From the NCBI RefSeq assembly GCF_016808335.1, contig NC_053144.1, positions 70,603,400-70,667,399 of the forward strand: a stretch of DNA of 64,000 nt. The letters run 5' to 3'. The position numbers were made by a program, and so were the translations under genes. Origin of the DNA: Panicum virgatum. Lineage: Eukaryota > Streptophyta > Magnoliopsida > Poales > Poaceae. Shown here piece by piece: positions 21,187-34,000 of the stretch. The notes under the pieces were generated by a model. It was not told the DNA's origin. It searched no databases and was given only the letters and a program-made list of their open reading frames with translations. Every line of letters starts with the position of its first letter. The stretch's first letter is position 1.

Positions 21187-21672
21187 GCCACCTCTTCTGT
21201 CACTGTTACGTTTCTATTTCCTACTACTACTAGGCGAGTTTTAGTTCATGTCACTCAAATAGCAAGCGCTAAGCCTCAACTCTCAACTGCAGCAGCAACA
21301 GCAGAGTGCCTTTGCTTTACCACCTTATTACCCTATCTGTCTACTCTGGTATTGTTTAAGATAGATAGATGTAAATTCATGTATGGATCAGGCACATCTG
21401 AATGCTATTCGATCTCGTTTAACCTGCAATTGCATCCATCAAAGAAACTTGTTCTACAGATACCAGATACCTGTTGCTGTAATGGCTGTAGTCATTCACA
21501 TATGGATGATCAAGGCCGAATGATCTTAAATAACAGATACCAGATACCTGTTCATGTGCTGAGATATGTTACATCGCAAACGACTGTGATTTCTAGGGGC
21601 AAAACGTGCAACTTGTTCAGGCAGGCGTAAGGATAGATTCAGGCTGTTGAGAGACACGCGTGGATCGCTATA
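21187..21672. other. Spacer between convergent genes
   Basis: It holds the probable 3' untranslated ends of the small plant gene (+) and the helicase gene (-). A short direct repeat ACAGATACCAGATACCTGTT occurs near 21455 and 21531. No further gene seen. Confidence 0.6.
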
Positions 21673-24668
21673 CTATACGCAGGGCACGTCGTGCAGCGGG
21701 TGCCCCTTCATGTTCCTCTCCATCACCCTCCTGGCCAGGGACACCTGCTTGCCGACCGCGAACACGAATGCCTTGCCATTGCCCGACGCGCCGCGGGCCG
21801 TCCTCCCAACACGGCGCACGTACTCGCTCGGGTCGCGGGGGTAGTCGAAGAGCACCACATGGTTCACGTTGGCAAAGTCGATGCCTCGCGACGCCCTGCC
21901 AAGTGCCAACCATCGAATGCTACTTCAGCACTGAAACCATGCATGGCTGCAAACAAGAAACTAAAGCAGAAAATGCAGTTTAGACCTATCTGTGCACACA
22001 AGGAACATGGAGTCCGCCGTTTGTTTTTTCAGGAACTCTTTGATGTTTGCGATGCGCTGGGCCTGATCCAACGCAGCATGGAATGGAAGAACCTTGATTT
22101 GCAAAGCTTTCCTATCAAGCCTCCTCAACACATTCTCAACCTTTCTGCATGTATCAATCTGGCAATAGAAAAACACAATAATGATGTGGTTGTCAACCAC
22201 ACCATGATTGATCCATCCATAAACATATTAGGGACAGGGGCTACCTTGTTGCAGAAAATAATTGTTTTACGAACAGGAGATTCCTCGACTATCTTTACGA
22301 GTGCCGATTTCTTGTTCAAAAAGGCTGTTTCTGGATTCTTTTCTTCATTGTCATCTCCACTGCAGTCCACAAGAATCTGCAGTACAATACAGATGTAATC
22401 ACTCTTAAGAAAACAATGATGCATTGTACCAAGTGCCATGGCCCTCGCTATGAGCTCAAATGCACCATGCAATGCTATACCTATGTCACTCATAACCAAA
22501 CAATCTCCCAAAATGTTTATGAATGACCAACAACTAATCTGACATCCAAGATGCATTTCCTAGAGGCCGGAGGCTCTTCACAAAGCATATGTAACAGAAC
22601 GAAAGGTAAGAAAGGATGAAGAAAGTGAGAAAAGACCCACCTCTTCAAGGCGAGAGCTTGTTCGGTGCACACCAGGTCCCATGATAACCTCACAGTCAGG
22701 AAATGTTTCAACAACCTTGTTATAGATATCGAGAGGAAGAGTGGCAGTCACAAAAAGATATTGTGTTGTCACTGGTGCAATGGTAATCAATTGATGAAGC
22801 ACTTGCTCAAAACCTTCTTCACCAAATAAAATGTCCACTTCATCCAACACAACACTGCAAACAGGGACAACTTCAATTTTATGCTGACAAGTTAATCCAT
22901 TCTTTTGCTTTATTTTATCCTTCTGTGATGCAAAGTTCAAATAACTGAGAGAGATATAAAAAAAGGTCTATACCATCTGAGGTTAGCTAGTTGCACAAAG
23001 CCTTCCTGCATCAGATACAAGAATCGTCCGGGTGTTGCTATAAGTACATCAAGCTCTTGCTCAAGGCTTTCTAGCTGTGTCTTCTGTCGAAATCCTCCAG
23101 TTGCTACCATAGACCTAAATGGAACCCCAGATTTTGATATCAAGCGGCAATTGTTAAGGACCTGAGATTAGAACAGGAGGCTCAATGGGCAATTCCAAAT
23201 CTTTAAGTATCAGAAAAAAAATGGAAAGTGTTAAACAATAAACATACCTGAGAAGCAAGTTCAGCAGTAGGGGTCAATATTATCACCCTGGGGTTCCGAG
23301 GAGATGATTTATGGAGCCCCTCAACTTCTTCCTTCCTTAAATTTTGTACTATAGGGCAAAGATATGCCAGTGTCTTGCCAGACCCACTTTGATCAGCAAT
23401 GACACAAGTCCTCCCCTCCAAGATAGGACCATACGCCAGAGCCTAAAATAGTTTATCAGGCTGTTAATGAAAGCACGTGTAGGCATGCGTTCATGGATGC
23501 AAAGTGCTAAAGCAATTCAGGATGTTTTTCCTCACAACAAACGAGACAAAGCGGATCATGTACTTTTGACAAGTATTTACCTGAATATGCGAAGGACGAG
23601 GGAAATCAAAATTTCTCAATGCACCTAAAATTTCATCGCTGCAGCCAATCTCCTTAAAGGATCTGCGACTGAAAAATCCACTGTCCAAAGGCCCTTTTCT
23701 TTGAGGGAAATCTAAAGGCTCCCTTTGCTTTCGATTCTGTCGTCCATAAGTAACGTCGGCAATGTTACCCCATCCTTTGGAACCAGAAGTAGCCTCTGAA
23801 CCTGGGGAGTCCGAATCATCACCTCTGTATTGGCTTAAAACAGAATTCAGAGAATGTGCACCTCGAGTCCTTTCATTTCTGGAGTTACTGATCTGCTTTG
23901 CACGGCGTTCTGAGTCCGAGATAGGCTTTCTTCTTTCAAAATAGCTTTCCTCTTGATCGGAATCATTGAAAGAGGGTTCATCAAATCGGTTAGTGCTGGT
24001 GCGACTAGAACCGTCTCTCTTGAGGTGAGCTGATCTCGCAACCAAGGATTTTATTTTCTGTGCCTTCAACCTGCCAAAATTCCCTATACCTGTACCTCCC
24101 CCACTACCTGTAGTATGAAACATAGCAGCTTAGGTTTAGCTGAAGTGAAATTCGGCCGATACCACACCAGAAGGCAAAAGAAGGCAAGACAGGTGACATG
24201 CAGCAAGGTTTATGATTTTACCCAAGGCTGTCATTTTAAGTTATTAACTAGGACTGAGGTGAAACGATGGCACAATGGCATGAAGCAGCTGGAAATTCAG
24301 TGCAATATCGGCAGTCTGAATGAAGAAACAGGGTGTTCAATTCCAGGTGTTGAATTCAAAGGGTGTGTTGTGATTGTGTGACCTCTGCTGTGACGGTCGG
24401 CGGTCTCTATCCTGGAGAGCACCGCTGGGGACGGCATGACGGCCTCGTCGCCGTCGTCGGTGCCGCCCCACACGATGACGCTGCGCCCGGTGGCCCGGTC
24501 CACCAGGCGGTACGCTCCAGGGGTGTCCAATGGCACCTTGTCGTAGCCCTCCGCCGTGGCCGCCGCCGCCCAGCTCCGGCGGACGGAGACGGAGACGGAG
24601 GTCCGCAGGGAGGAGGGGTGGCGGAGCAGGAGGGGAACCGCGCCGGCCTGAGCCCCGGCCACCTCCAT
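21673..24668 (-). CDS. RH50: DEAD-box RNA helicase, RH50-like (plastid type)
   Basis: Eight predicted exons with matching phases: 24383-24668, 23581-24107, 23248-23442, 22974-23161, 22641-22854, 22245-22376, 21986-22158 and 21673-21895, giving 645 residues. The first 95 residues are basic and Ser/Ala-rich, consistent with a plastid transit peptide. A disordered charged region follows, then the helicase core: PSHIQ of the Q motif near 271, motif [10 protein letters not shown] at 287-295, motif II as DEVD (403-406) rather than DEAD, motif III FVTATL near 435, ASRGIDF near 573 and RVGRTARG at 600-607. The domain layout fits plant RH50/RH39 helicases. Arabidopsis RH50 acts in plastid rRNA maturation (family knowledge). 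All catalytic motifs are present. Confidence 0.9.
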
Positions 24669-25061
24669 CCTCCTGCTCGCTCGCTCGGCTCACACTGCCG
24701 CCGCCTCCGACGACGACTCCTAGAGTCCTATCCCATTCCCATCCGGTACAGATATTCATTTCACTATTGGGCTACGCTACGCAGTTTGCCTTATGGGCCT
24801 TTGCTGGGCTACTTTTACTGCAAATTGCGAATGGAAATGATGGTGCCACGTGCTACTTCTCTGTTTGTATGGAAAACAGTTTAGTTTACACACAACAGAG
24901 CTACTCTACCTTCTTAACAGACCAAAACCTAAGTGTTCCTGCACAGCAGTAATGATCTTGATAGTTGATACTGCAACTGCCATCTATCTACCTATCTATC
25001 TAATCTAGATTTGATTAGAGCTTCCCATCGATCTGCGAGGCAGCACCAGGCTAGATCTTGA
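24669..25061. other. Spacer between helicase 5' end and LEUNIG-like 3' end
   Basis: It contains the probable helicase promoter and 5' leader and the LEUNIG-like 3' untranslated region. A short CTAT-rich tract lies near 24985. Nothing else recognised. Confidence 0.6.
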
Positions 25062-28000
25062 TCACCTCCAGACCTTGACGCATCCATCATGCGATGCGGA
25101 TGCAAGCAAGCCTGTGGCAAGACATCCATCCAAATCTGAAACATGGCAACCGTGAGCCTGCACAGACTCTACCACCTTGTTCTCAGCAAAGTTCCACAGT
25201 ATGATGCTCTGCACATTTTCCACACCAGCCAGCGAGACAAATGAAAATGTCACCACAATACCCAATAAATGAACACAAAAATCCTTCTGTGAGAATAACA
25301 TGGTCGGAACGATAAAAAGTAAATGGCAAAGATTGATACCTCGTATCCCCCAATGACCAGCGTGTTTGGATGCCTCGGGTGGAAGCTGCACGAGCGGAAA
25401 TAGTCGTTCCGGTTTAGCTCACGGACAGGTTGCCAGTCTGTAGACCAGACCTTCGCACAATTGTCACTAACACAAGCCAAGCAATTGACACGTTCATTCC
25501 AGCATATGGAGTTCAAAGGTTTGTTATCCCTGTTACCCTGCAAATTTTGGGCACTTTTATGCTGAACCCAACCACGAAACGCATGTGATTTTAATACTGC
25601 ACACCCATACTCACCTGTAAACACTTGCACCTTTCATCCGTCTCAACATCGGTAATGTTCACAGTGTGTCTAATAGCTGAAGCAAGAGTTTTGCCAAGAG
25701 GGTGGAACCTTACTTTTGCTTTACCTGTCTGCACGACCAGATAAAAACACCCACGTCAGAGGACAATGCACAATTATTACATTGCAGATTGAAGCTGGGA
25801 AAACATTGGACCTACGGCTTTAGAGATGCGTCTTGGGTTAGCTTGGCCTATTGCCCAGTAAAGAACCTTGCCACCATCATCACACGAGCAGAGGAGTGAA
25901 GTGTTCTTCGGATTAAATTCTACCGATGTGACCTGAGTGCTATGCCCCATGAAGCACTGGGCCTGGACATAACTATCACCCTGTGACAATAAAATGGTAG
26001 TCATTTCTAAGCATCCGAATAATCATCTCCATGACTAGCATATGCTGGACATATCAGAGTAGTTTGTTACCTGAGATGCATCCCACAATCGCACAGTTCT
26101 ATCAGATGAAACTGTGGCAAGCATGGATTCATTCGGACGGAAGCTGATATCTGTGATGAAGCTAGAGTGTGCATCCCAACTGTGCTGCTCTAAATTGTTT
26201 CTGAGATTCCAAATGAAAACCTAGCAAGTTTCATGACAGAAGCATTTAAGAAGGGAAGAAGTCGCTGTGTAATGAAACAGTGAATGCTAAATGCACCATC
26301 AGGTGATAACATGACAAATTCCCATAGAATACATAATCAGTACTCATTAATAACTGTGCTATACCAGATATCCTGGGCATATTTCGCAAGCTCAAAATTT
26401 TTGAAGCATTTTATAAACAATGAATTTCTCTTCATTTTCATTAATTCATAATCTCCCTTCCAGTAAGCTGCAACCAATATTGGATTATTGAATGTGTCAA
26501 GACATCAAAATCCATCTAATATCTCAGACAGGATTCGCAAGCTTAGTACTAAATAATCATGGGCATATTTACCATTAAACAAATATTCTGGGATTCGTAA
26601 AGAAACATGACCTACCAACCATGAAGTATTCGCTATTCTAAAGTTTTGCAATTTACAATGAATGAAATTACACGGTTACCTTGTTTTCTTCTCCAGCACT
26701 AGCCAGCAATGCACCATCTGAGGAAAAATCACAGCAAAAAATCTTTTTGCTACTGGCTTTCAGACTTAAAACTTCCTCGATGATGATTCCTGGATGTGTA
26801 CTTAGCACGTCACATCATTATATTTATCGGAGATACAGCGGCAAATGTAGTGTTCTACAATGATTTCTTTTTAAAAAAATACTAATCTTTCAATCATTCT
26901 TTAAATGTGGGAAAATACCTAGTGTTTTCTTCATAGCAACATCTCCTGATAAATCAAGCATGTCATCCGCATTGTTTCCATCCTAGCAAAAGTTTTAGGA
27001 TCAGAACACTATGTACAGAATAAAGCGCTTGGTTGACAAATATGAATGTTTACTGGAGCAATGTTTGATGGACAAAAACTTAGACATGACAGAAATTGTG
27101 TCCAGTGTCTGCGTAGTGTAAGTTTTACTTCATAAAAATATACTAACAATAACTTCATGAAATGCATACGAAAGAAGAAGCTAAAGAAAACAGTGTAATA
27201 TAAAAGGCAATGTTCATAGGCACTTACAGGTGTCTGTTGATACGGTTGTTGCATATGCCTGGGGGCAGTCCTGTCAAATGGACTGGTGTAAGAAATAACT
27301 GCTGTAACTCTGATTGGAAAATAGATCGAAATGTAGATGCATTTGATTAAGGAAATTTAGTAGAACTAAAGGTGTTACCTCTTATAGACAGGTGAGTTTG
27401 GTAGGTCCATCCTGTCAAAACCAGGGAGTTGGTGGGACTGTTGAGAATGCGTCTGAGCTGAATCAGCAAAACGATCATGGCGCATTGTATGGTTGAATGC
27501 GGCATCATTTAACCTATCTGAATTGGCAAAAGTAGCAGCTCTTTGCTGCATATGCTCCTCTTCTAAACTGAAGTGGTTACCCACCTCCAATGGTTTTTGC
27601 TCTGGTGCATGCCCCTGGCTCAACTTAGTTAAACTTTAGTAGAATACGGCAACAAATTTTTAAAGAACACAATTCTAAACCCTTTCAGAAGGGCCCTATA
27701 TTGTCACAGTGAATACATCCTATTTGATACTCTCTCACGAATTAGACGAAGGAGGGTGCTAATTGATTACTTCTGGGCATGCCAGATCACCTGGACTTGA
27801 AATGAAGCTTGGCCAAAATATAGACCACCAATCAGAGAGGAGTCCTCCAGGAACACTAATTTCTGACATAAGTCAACAAAATATAATCCCAATGTGAGAT
27901 ACCTCATTACCCAACTTGAGGATAAATAATGGACAAATTCATTTCAGTTAAAAAAAGTGAGCAAGTAATCTGGTTGTATGCAAGATATTTGGGTATGTAG

Positions 28001-31000
28001 GACCGGAAAATGCGACCAGAGGGGGGGTGAATGGGAGCAACTCAAAATAATTTCGCACGGAAGCAAACAGATCAAACTCCCAAATTTCAAGAACTTTAGC
28101 AAATTAGATCCAAACGCGAGGAAACTCGAAACATAGGTTCACAAGATCACTAGAAATCTATTCTCAAAATATTATGCAAGGAAATTAAGTATAAAATGCG
28201 GATCAAGAAAACTTAGATTGAAACCGACGATAAACCTGACGAAGAACAAATAAGCACGATGCAATGAAACGAAGAACAATACTTAATGATAAAGTATTAA
28301 ACCAAGTACTTGTTCTTACAAAATTGCATCTAGCCTCCGCCCGATCGTCCTCCCTCTCTTGATTAGAGAGATCAACAAAAATCCCTCACTAGGAATTAAA
28401 CCCTAGGCTAAACTGGAGAGAGGAGTGCACGCAAGAAGAGTTTCAGGGAGGCGGCTACTGTTCACGGCGGCTACTGTTCACGGCGGCTACTGTTCACGGC
28501 GGCTACTGTTCACGGCGGCTACTGTAGCAGCGCCCCCCAAAACCCTAAAAACGCATACCCCTCAATCCTAGGTGCCGCATATTTATAACCCATAGGGTGG
28601 CACTACCTAAATTACAAATTTGCCATTACGTAAATCAAATTAACGTAATCGGCGCGTATCACGCAATATCATCCTCCACGGCAAACAATCTCGATGTCCG
28701 CGATCCTTCCATCTAGCACCATGGCGTCCCGTGATCTCGCCGCACGATGATCCGGAATCTTCTCGCGATCGACAATTGTCCCCATCTTCGGCCACGTCCG
28801 CCGCAACGAACGTCCGGGATCTTGGTTTTGTGGCTTAACCAAGAAACCGTCCACCAACGTTCTCTCGCTGTGTCGTCAGGTACAGTAGACATACACCGCA
28901 CGATCTCAAATCCCTCGAACGCAAGTCTTGATCCACCCTTCACCGCTCTCAGTCCATCGGCGTGGCATCATATCTTCATTCTTCACACGTCGCCGCATGT
29001 TCAGTCTCCACCTATCACCTGCAACGACACCAACCAAGAGAAATGTCACACGCACACTGTGTTGTTCAATCACTCATCACAAGGTCCTAGCCCCACGGGC
29101 ATCTCAATCTCCCCCTTGATGAGTGCATTGACAACACCACACCACACAAATTTATTCAAACAAAAATAGAGTAAAAGAAGAAAGAAAAGAAAACAATCTA
29201 ACAAACTTGATCCCCAAAGACATGGGCTAGCAACAAAAGCTAGGCTCGACACAATCAAGACAAATACAAGAGTAACAAAAGCTCCAAAGCTGACAAACTC
29301 CCCCTGTCAAAATGCTCAAACTCAACCTCCCCCTGAGACTCAGCAATGAATTTGTGTCACTCATTCTCCCCCTTGTTGACAAAGCACTCCATCAAGTAAA
29401 AGATACATGAGGGGACGGCACAGATAGAAGCTTCAGAGACATATATCAAATACTTATACCAGCGAACCAGCAAAACCAGCTGTTCAGAAAAGCAGCAACA
29501 CAATGCAATGACCATAGAAATTTAAATTAGAACCTTTTGAAAACCACTTAGTCAGACCATGCAAACAAATTCAAAGCCAGTCTCAAGCTGAAGACAAGAC
29601 ATATAGCAAGCTCACACGACGGGTAACAAAGCTTCCAATCAAAGTTCACTGCAAATGCTTGAATCAGGTCTATGCCATGAAAGACAAACCCGTGGCACAC
29701 ACAACACCTGCGACTGGGGCAAGCTGTGAGTAACCAACTTAGGCTGCCATGCCTAAAGCACAAGTCTATATATACAAACCCAAATCTCAGCATCATATAT
29801 ATTGTTCCCAATGTTATATGCTGAATACTGAACCCATTTTTCTTTTGTTGTCCCTGCTGATCTGGGATCTTTTGACAGCCCCTGGACTATAGAGTGCCCG
29901 GTTCATGTGTGTCTTTGCGACACAAAGAACATTTGTTCTTTCATAGGCCCAAAAGAAGCTACATTCACAGTGACGAACCGGTCTTTGACCCATTGAAAGG
30001 AGCCAAAACCGAACCGTGAGCAAGATATATGTCGAGTATTCAACCAGATACTAGAACAAGAACATGTAAACAAGCCTGATAAAATCATGAAGTATCTGTG
30101 TGCTGTTTTCAAAACAAAATATGGTCACCCAAAGCATCACAACCTCTCCAAAGGCATTTATCACAAATTCGCTGAAACAAGTATAAGGCATATGTAACCG
30201 AAGCGACAAAAACATTGATACTAGAAAGGATAACACACACCAAACTCACCACGCAAACGTGCAAACGTGGCTTGATCGAGTGGTTTAGTTAAAATATCAG
30301 CCAACTGCTGACTAGTATCAACATGCTTAAGCTCAATATCACCCTTTTCAACATGATCTCTTAGAAAATGATAACGAACATCAATATGTTTCGTTTTAGA
30401 ATGCAGCACAGGATTCTTAGCAACACTGATGGCACTGGTGCTATCACACAAGAGAGGAACATGAGAAAACGACAAACCAAAATCGCGAAGGGTTGCTATC
30501 ATCCATAAAAGCTGAGAACAACAACTAGCAGCAGCAACATACTCGGCCTCTGTAGTAGATTGAGCAACATTGGATTGTTTTCTAGAGGACCAAGAAACAA
30601 GAGAAGAACCCAAAAACTGGCAAGTACCTGATGTAGATTTTCTATCCAAACGACACCCAGCAAAATCAGCATCCGAATAACCACACAAACTGAGCGTCGA
30701 AGAAGCAGAGTACCAAAGGCCAAATTCAGGAGTGAAACGAAGGTACCTCATTATGCGCTTCACCGCCTGACGGTGAGAGGTCCTGGGAGATGCCTGAAAA
30801 CGAGCGCACAGACACACAGCAAAGTGTATATCCGGTCTCGTCGCAGTCAAGTACAAAAGTGACCCAATCATGCTTCTATATTCCTTCTGATCCACGGATT
30901 CTCCATCTTCATCAGCATCCAAAGCTGCGCTAGTCGGAATGGGCGTTGAAATTGGCTTAGCATCAGCCATGTCGAACTTCTTCAGGACATCCATTGTATA

Positions 31001-34000
31001 TTTTCCCTGATGCACAAATGTCCCTTCCTGTGTTTGTTTAATTTGCAATCCTAGGAAAAAGGTCAACTCACCCATCATAGACATCTCAAACTCCTTACTC
31101 ATCGATTCTGCAAACTTTGCAACAAGAAAATGAGACGAACCACCAAAAATGATATCATCCACGTATATCTGAACTATTAGAGAATCATTGCCTTGTCTGA
31201 GGAGAAATAAAGTTTTATCAACAGAACCCATTTTGAACCCATTTTCAAGTAGAAAAGTTTTCAGTCTAGCATACCAAGCACGAGGTGCTTGCTTCAACCC
31301 ATATAAAGCCTTTTGTAACTTGAAAACATGATTAGGAAATTTAGGATGTTCAAAACCAGGGGGTTGTTTAACATAAACTTCCTCTTCTATATACCCATTC
31401 AAAAAGGCACTCTTCACGTCCATTTGATAAAGCTTAAAACCACGTGAGGCAGCAAAAGCAAGCAAAATGCGAATAGCTTCTAAACGAGCAACAGGAGCAA
31501 AAGTTTCACCATAATCAATACCCTCCTTTTGACAGAAACCCTGAGCCACCAATCTGGCTTTGTTTCTGACAACAAGACCATCTTCCCCTTGTTTGTTCTT
31601 AAAAACCCATTTAGTACCAATTGGTTTGCAAGAAAAAGGTGGATCAACCAAAACCCAAACCTGATTTCGTTCAAAATTTTCTAACTCCTCATGCATGGCA
31701 TTGACCCAATTAGAATCAGACAGCGCATGTCCAACATCACGGGGTTCAAAAGAGGCAACAAATGCAGAATGCGCAAGGACACATTGATTTCTAGATTTAT
31801 ACCTTGTCGTGCGCTCATTCAAGTTACCTATCATTTGTTGAGGTGGATGGCGACGCTGAATATGTCGAGGTGCTGTTCTAACAGAAGTTGCCTCCCCCTC
31901 AATTGTAGCTGGTTCATGATCAACAATAGGTATAGCTGCAGGATCTGCTGTGGATGTGAAAAGCTCTGAAGGCCCATCGTCTATCGTGCTGCTAGGCGTC
32001 TGAATGGGAGTTGCCTCGAGCACAGCTGGATCCTCTGTTGCATCATCATCATCGTCAAGTCCATCAACCTCATCTTCAAAAATGTTTTGTCCAATCTCAT
32101 CATCACCTGCACACTCAAAAGCAGAAGAGAAACAAGGCATCGTCTCGTCGAAGGTGACCTCACATGTCTCCTCGATGCGATTAGTATCAAGATTAAGAAC
32201 CCGGTAAGCTCGCCCTTGCAAAGCATACCCCAAGAACAACCCATCAGAAGAACGTGATTCAAATTTGTCCAAATTTCCTTTTTTCAGAATAAAGCATTTA
32301 CAACCAAATACGCGAAAATGAGAAACTTTTGGACAACGACCATATCTCAACTCATAAGATGTTTTCCCCAGAAAAGCTCTCAGAAAAATACGATTAGCAA
32401 CATAGCAAGCGGTATTGATCGCCTCAGCCCAAAAACGTCTAGGGGTTTTATGTTCATCAAGCATTGTCCTAGCCATCTCAACAAGCGTTCGATTTTTCCT
32501 TTCAACAACACCATTCTGAGGGGGGACATACGGTGAGGAAAACTGATGATCAAGACCCTGTTCTGAACAAAAAGATTTCATTCGAGCATTCTTGAATTCT
32601 GTGCCATTATCACTGCGAATTGCTCTAACGACATTATTGGATAACTCATTTTTCAGCTTTAGAACAAGATCATGAATAAATTGAAAAGCCTCATCCTTGG
32701 ATTCCAAAAAGAACACCCATGAATAACGAGAAAAATCATCCACAATGACGAGCACATACCACTTCCCACCAGCAGAACGAACACGGGCTGGACCTACAGT
32801 GTCCATATGTAACAACTCACCCGGTCGTTCTGTCATCACCTGAGTCACAGGTGCATGAGAAGCCGCAATCATTTTGCCATGTTTGCAAGGAGCACAAACC
32901 AAATCTTTCTCAAACTTGAGTTTCGGTAAACCATCTATCAAACCCATCGAACTCAAACGGCATAGTAAATCAAAGCTCAAGTGACCCAAACGACGATGCC
33001 ACTTCCAAATGGGGAGAGAACCATGAGCAACCAAACAACGAGCTTGTCCAAAAGATTTAGAGAAATCAACCATGAAAATTCGTCCAAAGGGGGAGATTTG
33101 ACAAACAAGGTTACCGATAGAATCTAGAACTCGCGAATTGCCTTTCTTAAAACGCACTTCAAAACCATCATCAAGAAGTTGTGAGACAGAAAGCAAGTTA
33201 TAATGTAAGTTCCGTACCTTCGCGACGTCCTTTAGCATGAATTTATTGGTTACCTTGATACAGCCATGTGCCATCACTTTTCCTTTACTATTGTCCCCGA
33301 ATGTAATGTATTCTTTACCGCTCGCGGGGGTGAGGCTGGAGAACCATCTATCATCTCCGGTCATGTGACGCGAACAACCAGAGTCCATTATCCATATGTT
33401 CTCCTCGCCTCCATCCTGCAATCAATAGCGAACACGAGAGTGAGCTAATGACTCAACACTGGGGTTAGGATAATGCAATGAAAACCAGTGCTGGGCCATT
33501 TGCTCAAAAGAAGCATTAGCAAAATCAAATCTCTCGAAAGAACGACGATGCCCACGAGGGGGAAAACGTGGCATGTCATTCCTATATGACGCAGGGGCAC
33601 TATTACGTGAGCGAAAACCAGAAAAGCGAACAACTGGCGCTCGTCTAGAGTCACTACGATCATAGGCACCATGTGCAGGGTACCGATCACGTCGTTCAGC
33701 ACGCTTCCTACGGAAGCAAAACTCCGCCAAATGACCATCACGATCACAAAAATCGCAATGGTAAATATTTTGAGTAGGAGCAACGACAACCTTAGCCTTA
33801 GAAGTGGAACCAGAAAAATCAGGCTTAAGGTTATCCAAATGTTCACAAGTTGGTGGCCATGTGTTATTCAGGCTTTTAAAGTGTTTGGGTTTAACCCTCC
33901 AAACCTGCTTTTTAGGAACAGACTTGGGAGGTTCTACCACAAAACCTTCAGGTGAGACCGGTGGACTCTTCTCACTGGGAGTAGGCCCATTGTTCTCACC

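Noticed and set aside
28451..28530. CRISPR-like or satellite array from CGGCTACTGTTCACGG units
   Set aside because: Direct tandem units without spacers inside an LTR; a minisatellite.
28669..29169. Open frames of up to 140 codons at the Copia LTR end
   Set aside because: The same frames occur in the other LTR (36530-36983); they are LTR sequence without domains.
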